Source of the DNA: Halomonas alkalisoli
Lineage (GTDB): Bacteria; Pseudomonadota; Gammaproteobacteria; Pseudomonadales; Halomonadaceae
Length of the DNA: 64,000 nucleotides
NCBI RefSeq assembly: GCF_021412585.1
Contig: NZ_JAKCMI010000041.1
Span: forward strand, 124,001 to 188,000
Reading direction: 5' to 3'
Shown here: in pieces, positions 29,081-36,670 of the stretch
Numbering within the stretch: the stretch's first letter is position 1
Layout: each line of letters starts with the position of its first letter
The notes under the pieces: generated by a model
What the model was told of the DNA's origin: nothing
Databases searched by the model: none
What the model saw: only the letters and a program-made list of their open reading frames with translations
Made by a program: the position numbers and the translations under genes

Positions 29081-29938
29081 TCACGAGAGGAGCCTGTAGC
29101 TATCGGTCACCTTCTGGTACTGGCTGGGTGAGGCGCCGATATGGCGGCGAAAGAAGCGCGTGAAGTGGCCCTGCTCGGAGAAGCCTAGGGATTCGGCCAG
29201 GTTCCCCAGAGTGCCGGTCCGATTGTCGGACAGACAACAGAACGCCATCTGCATCTTGCCAATATTGGCAAACATCTGCGGGGTCATGCCGGTATTCTTC
29301 TTGAACAAGGTAAAGAAGTGCGCCCGAGACAACCCACACTGTCGGGCTATGCCCTCCATGTCCAGCTCCCCTCGGGGATGGTCGAGAATGAACTGGATCG
29401 CCTGGCGGATACGCGCATCGTAGAAATCGCTAGCGACACCGACACGCAGCCTGGCCAGGTGGCGCCAGTCGGAATGCTTCTCGGTGATCCCGATCAGCAA
29501 ATCAAAGAGCAGCTCTTCCAGCCTGTCCTGAGGCACCAGCCCGAAGGAGAACATGGCGGCAATCAACAAGTCCGCATGATGGCGCATGCGAGGGGTGAGT
29601 TCGATACAGGGACTGGAGAAGAAGTCGGGCCGGCCACTGAGCGCCAGCTCCTTCTGTAAGGCTGCCAGCCAGCTCGGCTCAATGTAGAGGGCCAGGATCA
29701 GGGTGTCGGCGGCACCGTTCTGGTGATCGTAGAAGTGAGGCTCCCAGGCATTGACGAGCACAGCCGTCCTATCCGTCAGCGGCAACCGGCGATCGCGCAC
29801 CGAAAAGTAGGTATCCTCCCCGGAGACCTTGAGCAGTACATGGCATTCGGAATGGGCGTGGGGCACCAGCGACTCGTCCATGTCCAGCAGGGCAACGCGA
29901 CCAAAACCGCCATGCAAGATGCGGTGGGCACTCGACAT
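29081..29938 (-). CDS. AraC family transcriptional regulator, probably of the furoate cluster
   Basis: A 285-residue regulator with an N-terminal cupin-like sensor domain (VPHAHSECHVLLKVSG) and a C-terminal pair of AraC helix-turn-helices (IARQCGLSRAHFFTLFKKNTG, GFSEQGHFTRFFRRHIGASPSQYQ). The ATG at 29938 has GAGGACG upstream. It lies downstream of, and on the same strand as, the hmf-like operon, separated by 105 bases. An AraC-type regulator is also reported in some furoate clusters, so control of this operon is likely but inferred. Confidence 0.85.
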   Translation of the reverse strand: MSSAHRILHGGFGRVALLDMDESLVPHAHSECHVLLKVSGEDTYFSVRDRRLPLTDRTAVLVNAWEPHFYDHQNGAADTLILALYIEPSWLAALQKELALSGRPDFFSSPCIELTPRMRHHADLLIAAMFSFGLVPQDRLEELLFDLLIGITEKHSDWRHLARLRVGVASDFYDARIRQAIQFILDHPRGELDMEGIARQCGLSRAHFFTLFKKNTGMTPQMFANIGKMQMAFCCLSDNRTGTLGNLAESLGFSEQGHFTRFFRRHIGASPSQYQKVTDSYRLLS

Positions 29939-30043
29939 GACGTCCTCGTCAGTGGAAGTGTAAGGGCATGCTGGTACAACCCAGCGTACCATCTCTTACC
30001 GGCGCACCGGCCACAGCCAGACCAAAGTCGCATGGCGAGTCAC

Positions 30044-30640
30044 TCAGTGGCCACTATGCCTTGCCCAGGCAAGATCCACTGGCCGGTCCACATCCTGCAC
30101 GACGCCCGGGTCCTGAACCTCGATCTCGATACAGGCATCTCGATGGTGCCGCACCACGCTGCGAGCGCCCCGGTCACCGGTGAGCCGCTCAAGCGCGCCC
30201 CAGAAGCGCCGGCCAAACAGCACCGGGTGTCCAGCCTGCCCACAGTAGACGGGCCATACGATGGACTGGTCACAGGCCCTTGAGCACAATAGCGTAAAGG
30301 TTTCCTCACTCAACCAAGGCATATCGCCCAGCATCACTGCGACTGCCGAGGCTTGGCTCTCGGTACTCAGCGCGCGGATACCAGCGGCGAGGCTTTCTCC
30401 CATCCCCTGTTCTGCCCTCTCGGCAACGATAGTGCCGATGCCCTTGGCAATACCCAGACACGCGGGATCATCCTCGATGCCCAGTACCACCCGGATATCG
30501 GTAAAGTGCGGGCCGAGGGTGGACAACGTGGCGGCCAACAGCGTCCCCCGGCCAGGCAGGCAGGCTCTGCGCTTGTCATTGCCGAAGCGACGCGCCCTGC
30601 CTGCCGCCAATACCAGGGCAACGACGGTGTCAGAGGGCAT
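30044..30640 (-). CDS. MocA-like molybdenum cofactor cytidylyl/guanylyltransferase
   Basis: A 198-residue NTP-transferase with the family signature LVLAAGRARRFGNDK near the N-terminus and a VAVMLGDMPWLS metal-binding segment. Such MobA/MocA proteins attach CMP or GMP to molybdopterin for the xanthine-oxidase family. It overlaps the end of xdhC by 11 bases, which suggests tight coupling, and serves the molybdenum hydroxylase encoded upstream in the same operon. The signature is LAAGxxxRFG rather than LAAGxSxRMG, which is acceptable for MocA-like proteins. Confidence 0.83.
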   Translation of the reverse strand: MPSDTVVALVLAAGRARRFGNDKRRACLPGRGTLLAATLSTLGPHFTDIRVVLGIEDDPACLGIAKGIGTIVAERAEQGMGESLAAGIRALSTESQASAVAVMLGDMPWLSEETFTLLCSRACDQSIVWPVYCGQAGHPVLFGRRFWGALERLTGDRGARSVVRHHRDACIEIEVQDPGVVQDVDRPVDLAWARHSGH

Positions 30641-31604
30641 CGCGCGCTTTCCCGTGGTAGACCCGCACGATATCGGCCACCACCGCCAGGGCAATCTCGG
30701 TCGGGGTCTTGCTGCCGAGATCGAGGCCGATCGGCATGTGGATGCGATCGATATCGGGCTGGGACAGCCCTCCGGAACGCAGCAGCCGTGTGGCACGGGC
30801 ATCCGAGGTCCGGCGCGAGCCCATCACGCCGATATAGAAGGCCTCGGTACGCACTGCCTCGATCATGGCCAGATCGTCGATGCGCGGATCGTGGGTCAAG
30901 GCCACCACCGCGGTTGCCGCATGGCAGCCCCCGGCGGCGATGAAGGCCGACGGCAACTGTGGTACCACCGTCACTCCCTCGACAACGAAGCCTCCACGCA
31001 TCTCCGGGCGAGGGTCACAGACGATCACCTCGTGGCCCAACGCCTGGGCGAAGCGAGCACAGGCCTCGGCCACCGGCGAGAGGCCGGCCAGCAGCAGGCG
31101 CAGCACGGGGCCGATACGGATTTCGACGGACACGGGCCTGTGCACCACGCATGGCCCCTCGGCAACGTCATCATCGCGAGCCTGAAAGGCGCCGGCCTCG
31201 ATATCGACTCGCCGCACCAGTCGGCGCTGCCCCTGCAGGGCCTGGTACAGCACCTCGAGGTGCGCCAGCCAGGCGGCGTCGGGGGCACGGTGCTCGATCA
31301 GCACCTCGAGCACACCGCCGCAGGGCAGGGCGAGACGTTGGCTCTCCTCGCGACTTTCACCATAGCGACGCAGGGTCACCGGCCGGTCGAAGTGGCCGGC
31401 GACAACTTCCTCGAGGAAGGCCTCCTCGACACAGCCGCCGGACAGCGAGCCGACATGCTGACCATCGCGCCGGGCGACGAGCATTGCGCCCGGCCCACGG
31501 GGTGCCGACCCGTAGGTCGCCAGCACCGTGCACAGCCAGATCGGGTGCCCCTCACGAACCCAGGCCAGTGCCTGGGTGATCACTTGATGATCGAGGTCAC
31601 GCAT
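30630..31604 (-). CDS. xdhC: XdhC/CoxI family molybdenum cofactor insertion protein
   Basis: A 324-residue protein with the N-terminal XdhC/CoxI domain (LATYGSAPRGPGAMLV and GSLSGGCVEEAFLEEV) and a C-terminal Rossmann-like XdhC domain ending in YIGVMGSRRT and HMPIGLDLGSKTPTEIALAVVADI. XdhC binds and matures the molybdenum cofactor and inserts it into xanthine dehydrogenase-type enzymes. Its presence supports the assignment of the upstream genes as a molybdenum hydroxylase. Confidence 0.92.
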   Translation of the reverse strand: MRDLDHQVITQALAWVREGHPIWLCTVLATYGSAPRGPGAMLVARRDGQHVGSLSGGCVEEAFLEEVVAGHFDRPVTLRRYGESREESQRLALPCGGVLEVLIEHRAPDAAWLAHLEVLYQALQGQRRLVRRVDIEAGAFQARDDDVAEGPCVVHRPVSVEIRIGPVLRLLLAGLSPVAEACARFAQALGHEVIVCDPRPEMRGGFVVEGVTVVPQLPSAFIAAGGCHAATAVVALTHDPRIDDLAMIEAVRTEAFYIGVMGSRRTSDARATRLLRSGGLSQPDIDRIHMPIGLDLGSKTPTEIALAVVADIVRVYHGKARDAL

Positions 31605-31643
31605 CGCTCCGCCCTCTCATGGCCATCGGTGGTTCAGCCGCGT

Positions 31644-32921
31644 TCAATCGGCCACCCGGGTCGTCTCGGTATCGGGGTCCAGCGTCTTCTCGCCCAACAG
31701 CAGGGAGATGGCAATGCCGCATACCAGCGCCCAGAACGGCGAGCTGATGCCCAGCAGGCTGATATTGCTCATCGCCACCACCAGGGCCACGAAGGCGCCG
31801 ATCTGGTGCCCGCGGTGCCGGGAGAAGGCATGCTGGAAGGCCGCCAGCAGCACCCCGATCATCGCCAGGCCGGCCACACTGCCGATCAGGGCGCCGGGCA
31901 GCGCCAGGATGAAGGGCACCGCCGCACCGGCAAAGAGGCCGAAGGCACAGAACAGCACGCCATTGACCAAGGTGGCGCCATAGCGCGTGCTCTTGTCGTC
32001 GCCGGCCTGCTCGGACGAGCAGATAGCGGTCATCGGCCCGGCGATATTGGCGTTGTGTCCCCCGAGAAGCCCCGCGAGCATACCGCCGATTCCGCTGATG
32101 ATGGTCATGGCATTGACCGGGGGACGATACTCCTCGGCCAGCAGCACTCCGGTGGCCTGAGCGTTCTCGGCCCCGATCACCAGCGCCGCCAGCGGCACGG
32201 AGATGGCCAGGAAGGCCCCCAGGGTAAAGCTCGGTGCGGTGAATTCCGGGGCGACGAAGGCGATGTCCACATCAGCGGGCTGCACGGCGCCCATCGCGAA
32301 GGCCACGATGAACCCAACCACCGCGGCCACCAGTACCGGTGGCACCGACTTGATGAAGCGAGAGCTGAGGAAAAAGGCCACCACCGCCGTGCCAGCGATC
32401 CAGGGCGCCGCGCCCACCGCATTCACCGCGCCGATGCCGAAGCGGATCAGGGCGCCGGCGATCATCGCCATGACGATCGGCATCGGCAGCCAGCGCATGA
32501 TGCGCCCCACCACCCCGCTGACGCCCAGGGCCAGCACGATGGCCCCGCTCATGATGAAGGCGCCGACCGCCTCGGTGAAGGGAATCGTGGCCAGGGCGGT
32601 TATCATGATCGCCGCCCCAGGAATCGAGTAGGCGCCGGTGATCGGCTGACGATAGCGCAAGGCCATGATCAGACTGATCAGCCCGCCCAGGAAGTAGATG
32701 GCAAACAGCCAGGCCACCGTCTGGCCGTTGCTCAGGTTGCCGGCCTCGGCGGCGCTGATCACGATCAGCGCCGGCCCCGAGCAGCCGAATAAGGCGGCGA
32801 CGGTGCCCGTACTGATCGACTTGGCCGTGAAGACTCGGGGCAGGTCCTTTAGCAGCGGGCGACGGGTATCCGCCGGAGCCGCTGGCACGGGGCTTGCCCC
32901 ATTGTTGTTGTGAGCTTGCAT
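31644..32921 (-). CDS. BenE family aromatic acid transporter
   Basis: A 425-residue inner-membrane protein with 11-12 hydrophobic segments and the BenE-type GPALIVISAAEAGNLSNGQT and GAYSIPGAAIM stretches. BenE proteins are benzoate:H+ symporters. Its place inside a furoate-type catabolic operon suggests that furoate or another aromatic or heteroaromatic acid is the substrate. The ATG at 32921 with GGAGAG upstream is preferred over a start at 33089 that would overlap the hydrolase gene. Confidence 0.85.
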   Translation of the reverse strand: MQAHNNNGASPVPAAPADTRRPLLKDLPRVFTAKSISTGTVAALFGCSGPALIVISAAEAGNLSNGQTVAWLFAIYFLGGLISLIMALRYRQPITGAYSIPGAAIMITALATIPFTEAVGAFIMSGAIVLALGVSGVVGRIMRWLPMPIVMAMIAGALIRFGIGAVNAVGAAPWIAGTAVVAFFLSSRFIKSVPPVLVAAVVGFIVAFAMGAVQPADVDIAFVAPEFTAPSFTLGAFLAISVPLAALVIGAENAQATGVLLAEEYRPPVNAMTIISGIGGMLAGLLGGHNANIAGPMTAICSSEQAGDDKSTRYGATLVNGVLFCAFGLFAGAAVPFILALPGALIGSVAGLAMIGVLLAAFQHAFSRHRGHQIGAFVALVVAMSNISLLGISSPFWALVCGIAISLLLGEKTLDPDTETTRVAD

Positions 32922-32961
32922 GGGATCTCTCCATGAGGTTGTTGCGTCATGGGGCCGATGA

Positions 32962-33765
32962 TCACTCACCGGTGAATGCAGCCTTGCGCTTGCCATGAAA
33001 GGCTTCGACACCCTCGCGGAAGTCGCTGGAGGTGCGCAGCCGGCTGTAGCAGTGACCTTCCATCTCGATGGCCACCGACAGCGTTGCATCCTCGTTGTCG
33101 TTGATCAGGCGCTTGGCGGTGCGCTGGGCAAGCGGCGAGAAGCCGCGCAGCTCATCCACCAGCGCCTGGGTAGCGCTCTCCAGCTGATCATCGGGCACGC
33201 ACTCGGTGGCGATACCCCACGCCAGTGCCTGGGCACCACCGATGCGCTTGGCGCGCATCACCATGTGCTTGGTCCGGGCGATGCCGATGATCTTTTGTAG
33301 GCGGGCCGAGCCCCCGGAACCTGGGATCTGCCCCAGTTTCTGCTCCGGCAGGGCATAGAGGGTCGTCTCGGAGGCGATGCGGAAATCGCAGGCCAGCGAC
33401 AGCTCGAAGCCGACGCCGAAGGTGTAGCCACGGTTGGCGGCGATCACCGGCTTCGAGCAGCGCGCCGGGGCGGCCACGTTGTCGGCGAGTTTCGAGACAT
33501 GCTCGGGCGAGGCCTCGAGGAACCCCTTGATGTCGCCACCACTGGAGAAGTGTTCGCCCTCGGCGCGCAGCACGATGACCCGCACGCCGTCATGGGCGTC
33601 CAGTGCCTCGAACACGCTACGCAGCTCGTCGCGCTGGGGCATCGAGATCACGTTGAGCGGTGGACGGCCGAGGATGATGTCGGCGCGCTCGGCCTCGGCA
33701 TCGACCTGGACCCTGAAGCCGTCGAAGTCGCTGGCCAGGATGGTGTTCACGTCGGTAGTCGTCAT
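32962..33765 (-). CDS. hmfE: 2-oxoglutaroyl-CoA hydrolase (crotonase fold)
   Basis: A 267-residue enoyl-CoA hydratase/isomerase-family protein. The oxyanion-hole segment SSGGDIKGF and the GYTFGVGFELSLACDFRIA block are clear, and LPEQKLGQIPGSGG carries the glutamate of the crotonase active site. In the known furoate pathway, the HmfE crotonase hydrolyses 2-oxoglutaroyl-CoA to 2-oxoglutarate. The gene follows the synthetase as in Cupriavidus hmfABCDE, which is the basis for the name; by sequence alone an enoyl-CoA hydratase remains possible. Confidence 0.7.
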   Translation of the reverse strand: MTTTDVNTILASDFDGFRVQVDAEAERADIILGRPPLNVISMPQRDELRSVFEALDAHDGVRVIVLRAEGEHFSSGGDIKGFLEASPEHVSKLADNVAAPARCSKPVIAANRGYTFGVGFELSLACDFRIASETTLYALPEQKLGQIPGSGGSARLQKIIGIARTKHMVMRAKRIGGAQALAWGIATECVPDDQLESATQALVDELRGFSPLAQRTAKRLINDNEDATLSVAIEMEGHCYSRLRTSSDFREGVEAFHGKRKAAFTGE

Positions 33766-33791
33766 GTCTTGGTTCCTTGTCGGTTTGCTGG

Positions 33792-35321
33792 TCAGTGGGG
33801 TTGTGCGCTGGGGGTATCCTGTTCGCGCAGTACGCGGCGCAGGATCTTGCCCACGGGGGACTTGGGAATCTCGTCGACGAAGACGTAGCGCCGCGGGCGC
33901 TTGAAGCGGGCCAGGCCACAATCGACGCAGTGCCGGTCGAGTTCGCCCTCATCGATGGCCTGTCGGGCCTTGACGAAGGCGGTGACCACCTCGCCCCACT
34001 GTTCGTCGGCCAGCCCCACCACCACGACCTCTTCCACCTGGGGGTGCACCGAGAGCACATTCTCGATCTCCACCGGGCTGACGTTCTCGCCGCCGGTGAT
34101 GATCAGGTCATCGACCCGCCCCGTGACGAACAGGTCGCCGTCGGCGTCGAAGTAGCCGGTGTCGCTGGTGAAGTACCAGCCCTCCTTGAGCGCCTTGCGG
34201 TCGGCATCGGGGCGGTGCCAGTAGCCCTGGAAGGCCTCGTCGCCGGCCATGTCGGCGATGATCTCGCCCTCTTCCCCCACGCCCAGGATCGCGTCCGGCG
34301 ACTCGGCGCCCACCCTGACCACCCGGATGCGCTGGTTGAGCGACGGCCGCCCCGACGACCCCGGCTTGTCACTGGCCCGTTGGTCGATGGTGAAGGTATA
34401 GATCTCGGAGCTGCCGTAGTGGTTGACGAACAGGCTGGGCTGGAAGGCCTCCTGAACCCGTGCCATCAGCCCCGCACTCATCGGCGCGCCGGCGAAGCCC
34501 AGCTTGTCGACGCTGACCACCCGTGACGGTGAGAACTCGGGATGCTCGATGAGCATGTGGTAGAGGGTCGGCACCAGATAGAGGTTCGTGACGCCCTCAC
34601 GCTCGATGGAGTCCAGCGTCGCCGCGGGATCGAACTTCGGCACGCAGACGAAGTGGCCGTCGATCAGTGCCATCGACAGCAGCGAGCGCACGCCCATGGT
34701 GTGATAGAGCGGCATCACGCCGAGGGTGCACTCGTCGTGGCGATAGAGGTTCTGGGCCACATGGGCCAGCGCTGCGGCACGCTCGGCACGATGCAGGCGT
34801 GGCACGCCCTTGGGCTTGCCACTGGTGCCCGAGGTGTAGAGCATCAGCGAGACATCCTCGGCATCGGCACGCAATACCAGCTCACCGTCCACACCGAGAA
34901 GGGCGTCGAAGTCATGGGCACCGAGGTCCTCGACCCCTCCGGCAGTGATACGTGGCAGCCGCTGTGCCTCGGGACAGCCGTTCACCGCTTCGGCCACCGA
35001 AGCGTCATAGGCGAGAGCCTTGACCTCGGCATCCTCGATGCAGTAACTCAGATCCCGGGCCGTGGATCGCCAGTTGAGGGGGGTGACCACGATCCCGGCG
35101 AATTGGCAGGCCCAGTGCAGGGTCGCTATCTGCCAGCGGTTCTGCATCACCACCAGCAGACGGTCCCCCTTGGCCAGGCCCATCGCTTCGAGGCTCCTGG
35201 CCACGCTCTGGATATCGGCGAACCATTCGGCATAGGTCTTGCGTAGCTCGCCATCGGAAATGGCGATCGCCCGAGGGCGACGCTCCACCGAGGCGAGAAA
35301 ACTGCGACCAAGATCAAACAT
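33792..35321 (-). CDS. hmfD: 2-furoyl-CoA synthetase (acyl-CoA ligase, AMP-forming)
   Basis: A 509-residue ANL-superfamily ligase with the ATP-binding SLMLYTSGTSGKPKGVP, MPLYHTMGV, YGSSEIYTF, the GWYFTSDTGYFDADG and GGENVSPVEIE hinge, and the catalytic lysine region PKSPVGKILRRVL. It resembles 4-chlorobenzoate:CoA ligases. Position after the three dehydrogenase subunits, and before the hydrolase, matches HmfD, which activates 2-furoate with ATP and CoA. It overlaps the preceding hmfC by eight bases. Confidence 0.72.
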   Translation of the reverse strand: MFDLGRSFLASVERRPRAIAISDGELRKTYAEWFADIQSVARSLEAMGLAKGDRLLVVMQNRWQIATLHWACQFAGIVVTPLNWRSTARDLSYCIEDAEVKALAYDASVAEAVNGCPEAQRLPRITAGGVEDLGAHDFDALLGVDGELVLRADAEDVSLMLYTSGTSGKPKGVPRLHRAERAAALAHVAQNLYRHDECTLGVMPLYHTMGVRSLLSMALIDGHFVCVPKFDPAATLDSIEREGVTNLYLVPTLYHMLIEHPEFSPSRVVSVDKLGFAGAPMSAGLMARVQEAFQPSLFVNHYGSSEIYTFTIDQRASDKPGSSGRPSLNQRIRVVRVGAESPDAILGVGEEGEIIADMAGDEAFQGYWHRPDADRKALKEGWYFTSDTGYFDADGDLFVTGRVDDLIITGGENVSPVEIENVLSVHPQVEEVVVVGLADEQWGEVVTAFVKARQAIDEGELDRHCVDCGLARFKRPRRYVFVDEIPKSPVGKILRRVLREQDTPSAQPH

Positions 35322-35841
35322 CGTTGTTCTCCTGTTGACTGTCAGGCACGGCCGCCTCGCGGCGCGTCCGGGCCACTTCGAGTACCGCCTGGACCATGCC
35401 GGTATAGCCGGTGCAACGGCACAGATGACCCGACAGCATGTCGCGCACCTGGGCCTCGCTGGGGTCGGCCACTCGGTCCAGGAACTCCTCGCAGGACATC
35501 AGAATGCCTGCGGTGCAGAAGCCGCACTGCAGGGCGTGATGACGCCGGAAAGCCTGTTGCAGATCGGAAAGGCCCTCCTCCCCTGCCAGCGACTCGACGG
35601 TGTCGAGCCGCCGACCCTCGGCCTGTACCGCGAGCATCAGGCAGCTGCGGCTGGCACGACCGTCGACACGCACCGTGCAGGCCCCGCACACGCCGTGCTC
35701 ACAGCCCACGTGCGTGCCGGTGGCCCCCAGCTCATGACGAAGGAAGTCACACAGCTGGGTACGGGGCTCGGCGTAGCCGCTGCGCTCGCGGCCATTGAGG
35801 GTCAGGGTCACGCGAATGCGCTGGTCAGCCCTGGCGTGCAT
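35314..35841 (-). CDS. hmfC: 2-furoyl-CoA dehydrogenase, 2Fe-2S subunit
   Basis: A 175-residue small subunit of the xanthine-oxidase family. The plant-type cluster ligands are seen in HVGCEHGVCGACTVRVDG and a later SCL; the second cluster is bound by QCGFC and GHLCRCTGYT. It passes electrons from the molybdenum centre to FAD. The ATG at 35841 lies 17 bases inside the end of hmfB, and its stop overlaps hmfD. The substrate assignment rests on cluster order. Confidence 0.8.
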   Translation of the reverse strand: MHARADQRIRVTLTLNGRERSGYAEPRTQLCDFLRHELGATGTHVGCEHGVCGACTVRVDGRASRSCLMLAVQAEGRRLDTVESLAGEEGLSDLQQAFRRHHALQCGFCTAGILMSCEEFLDRVADPSEAQVRDMLSGHLCRCTGYTGMVQAVLEVARTRREAAVPDSQQENNDV

Positions 35842-36670
35842 GGGCGATCTCCTCGTCACTTGGCCTGCCGGCGATCAACTCCCGGCCGAGCTCACGGATC
35901 AACTGGCGGCGATAGGCCGCCGTGGCATGGGCATCGTCCTCGGCGCCCAAGGACCAGGCGAGGGCGTTGAGGGCCTCGCTCGGGTCATCGTGGCGGGCGA
36001 ACTCGCGACTCACTGGGCGATCTGCGACGCCACCCACGCCGAGGGTGACGCGGTCGCTGTCGATCACCGCCGCCAGCGCGACAATGGCGAAGTCACCATG
36101 GCGCATAGCCACTTCGTGGAAGCGGTACTCTGCGCCCGGTCTCGCCAGGGGAAACCGCACCTCGGTGATCAGCTCGTCGGGGTGGCGGTCGGTGGTCAGT
36201 ACGCCCTGGAAGAAGTCTCGAGCCGCCACCCGCCGCACCTTGCCGCGCCGGTTCTCGAGCACCACCTCACCCCCCAGGGTGGCCAGACACAGCGGCAGCT
36301 CGGCGCTGGGATCGGCGTGGGCGATCGAACCGCATACCGTGCCGCGGTTACGGGTCTGCCAATGGCCGATCCAGGGCATCGCCTGCGCCAGCAACGGGAC
36401 CGCCCCGGCGAGGCCGGGGTACTCGAGTAGTTCGGCCTGGGTCACCCCAGCGCCCACGGCCAGATGGTCTTCGCGACGCTCGATGTAATGCAGGTCCTCG
36501 ATACCCGCGATATCGATCAGCCGCTTGGGCTGGGCCAGGCGCATGTTGAGCACCGCCATCAGCGACTGCCCCCCGGCGATCAGCCGAGCGTCGTCTCCAG
36601 CCTCATGCAGCAGCTCGCAGGCCTCACGACGGCTCGACGGGCGCAGATAATCGAAAGCAGCAGGTTTCAT
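35825..36670 (-). CDS. hmfB: 2-furoyl-CoA dehydrogenase, FAD-binding subunit
   Basis: A 281-residue medium subunit with the FAD-binding motif ARLIAGGQSLMAVLNMRL and the RNRGTVCGSIAHADPSAELP segment common to CO dehydrogenase, 4-hydroxybenzoyl-CoA reductase and xanthine dehydrogenase FAD subunits. The ATG at 36670 overlaps the stop of the large subunit (ATGA), so it is translationally coupled. An earlier in-frame start at 36715 is less likely. Confidence 0.8.
   Translation of the reverse strand: MKPAAFDYLRPSSRREACELLHEAGDDARLIAGGQSLMAVLNMRLAQPKRLIDIAGIEDLHYIERREDHLAVGAGVTQAELLEYPGLAGAVPLLAQAMPWIGHWQTRNRGTVCGSIAHADPSAELPLCLATLGGEVVLENRRGKVRRVAARDFFQGVLTTDRHPDELITEVRFPLARPGAEYRFHEVAMRHGDFAIVALAAVIDSDRVTLGVGGVADRPVSREFARHDDPSEALNALAWSLGAEDDAHATAAYRRQLIRELGRELIAGRPSDEEIAHARQG

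Noticed and set aside
30261..32792. 843-codon rightward open frame opposite mocA-like, xdhC and BenE genes
   Set aside because: It crosses three real genes on the other strand and has low-complexity His/Arg/Gly composition, so it is a GC-driven shadow.
32962..33765. 4-chlorobenzoyl-CoA dehalogenase, because the neighbouring ligase resembles 4-chlorobenzoate:CoA ligase
   Set aside because: The crotonase-type glutamate is present in LPEQKLG and the dehalogenase-type aspartate region is not seen.
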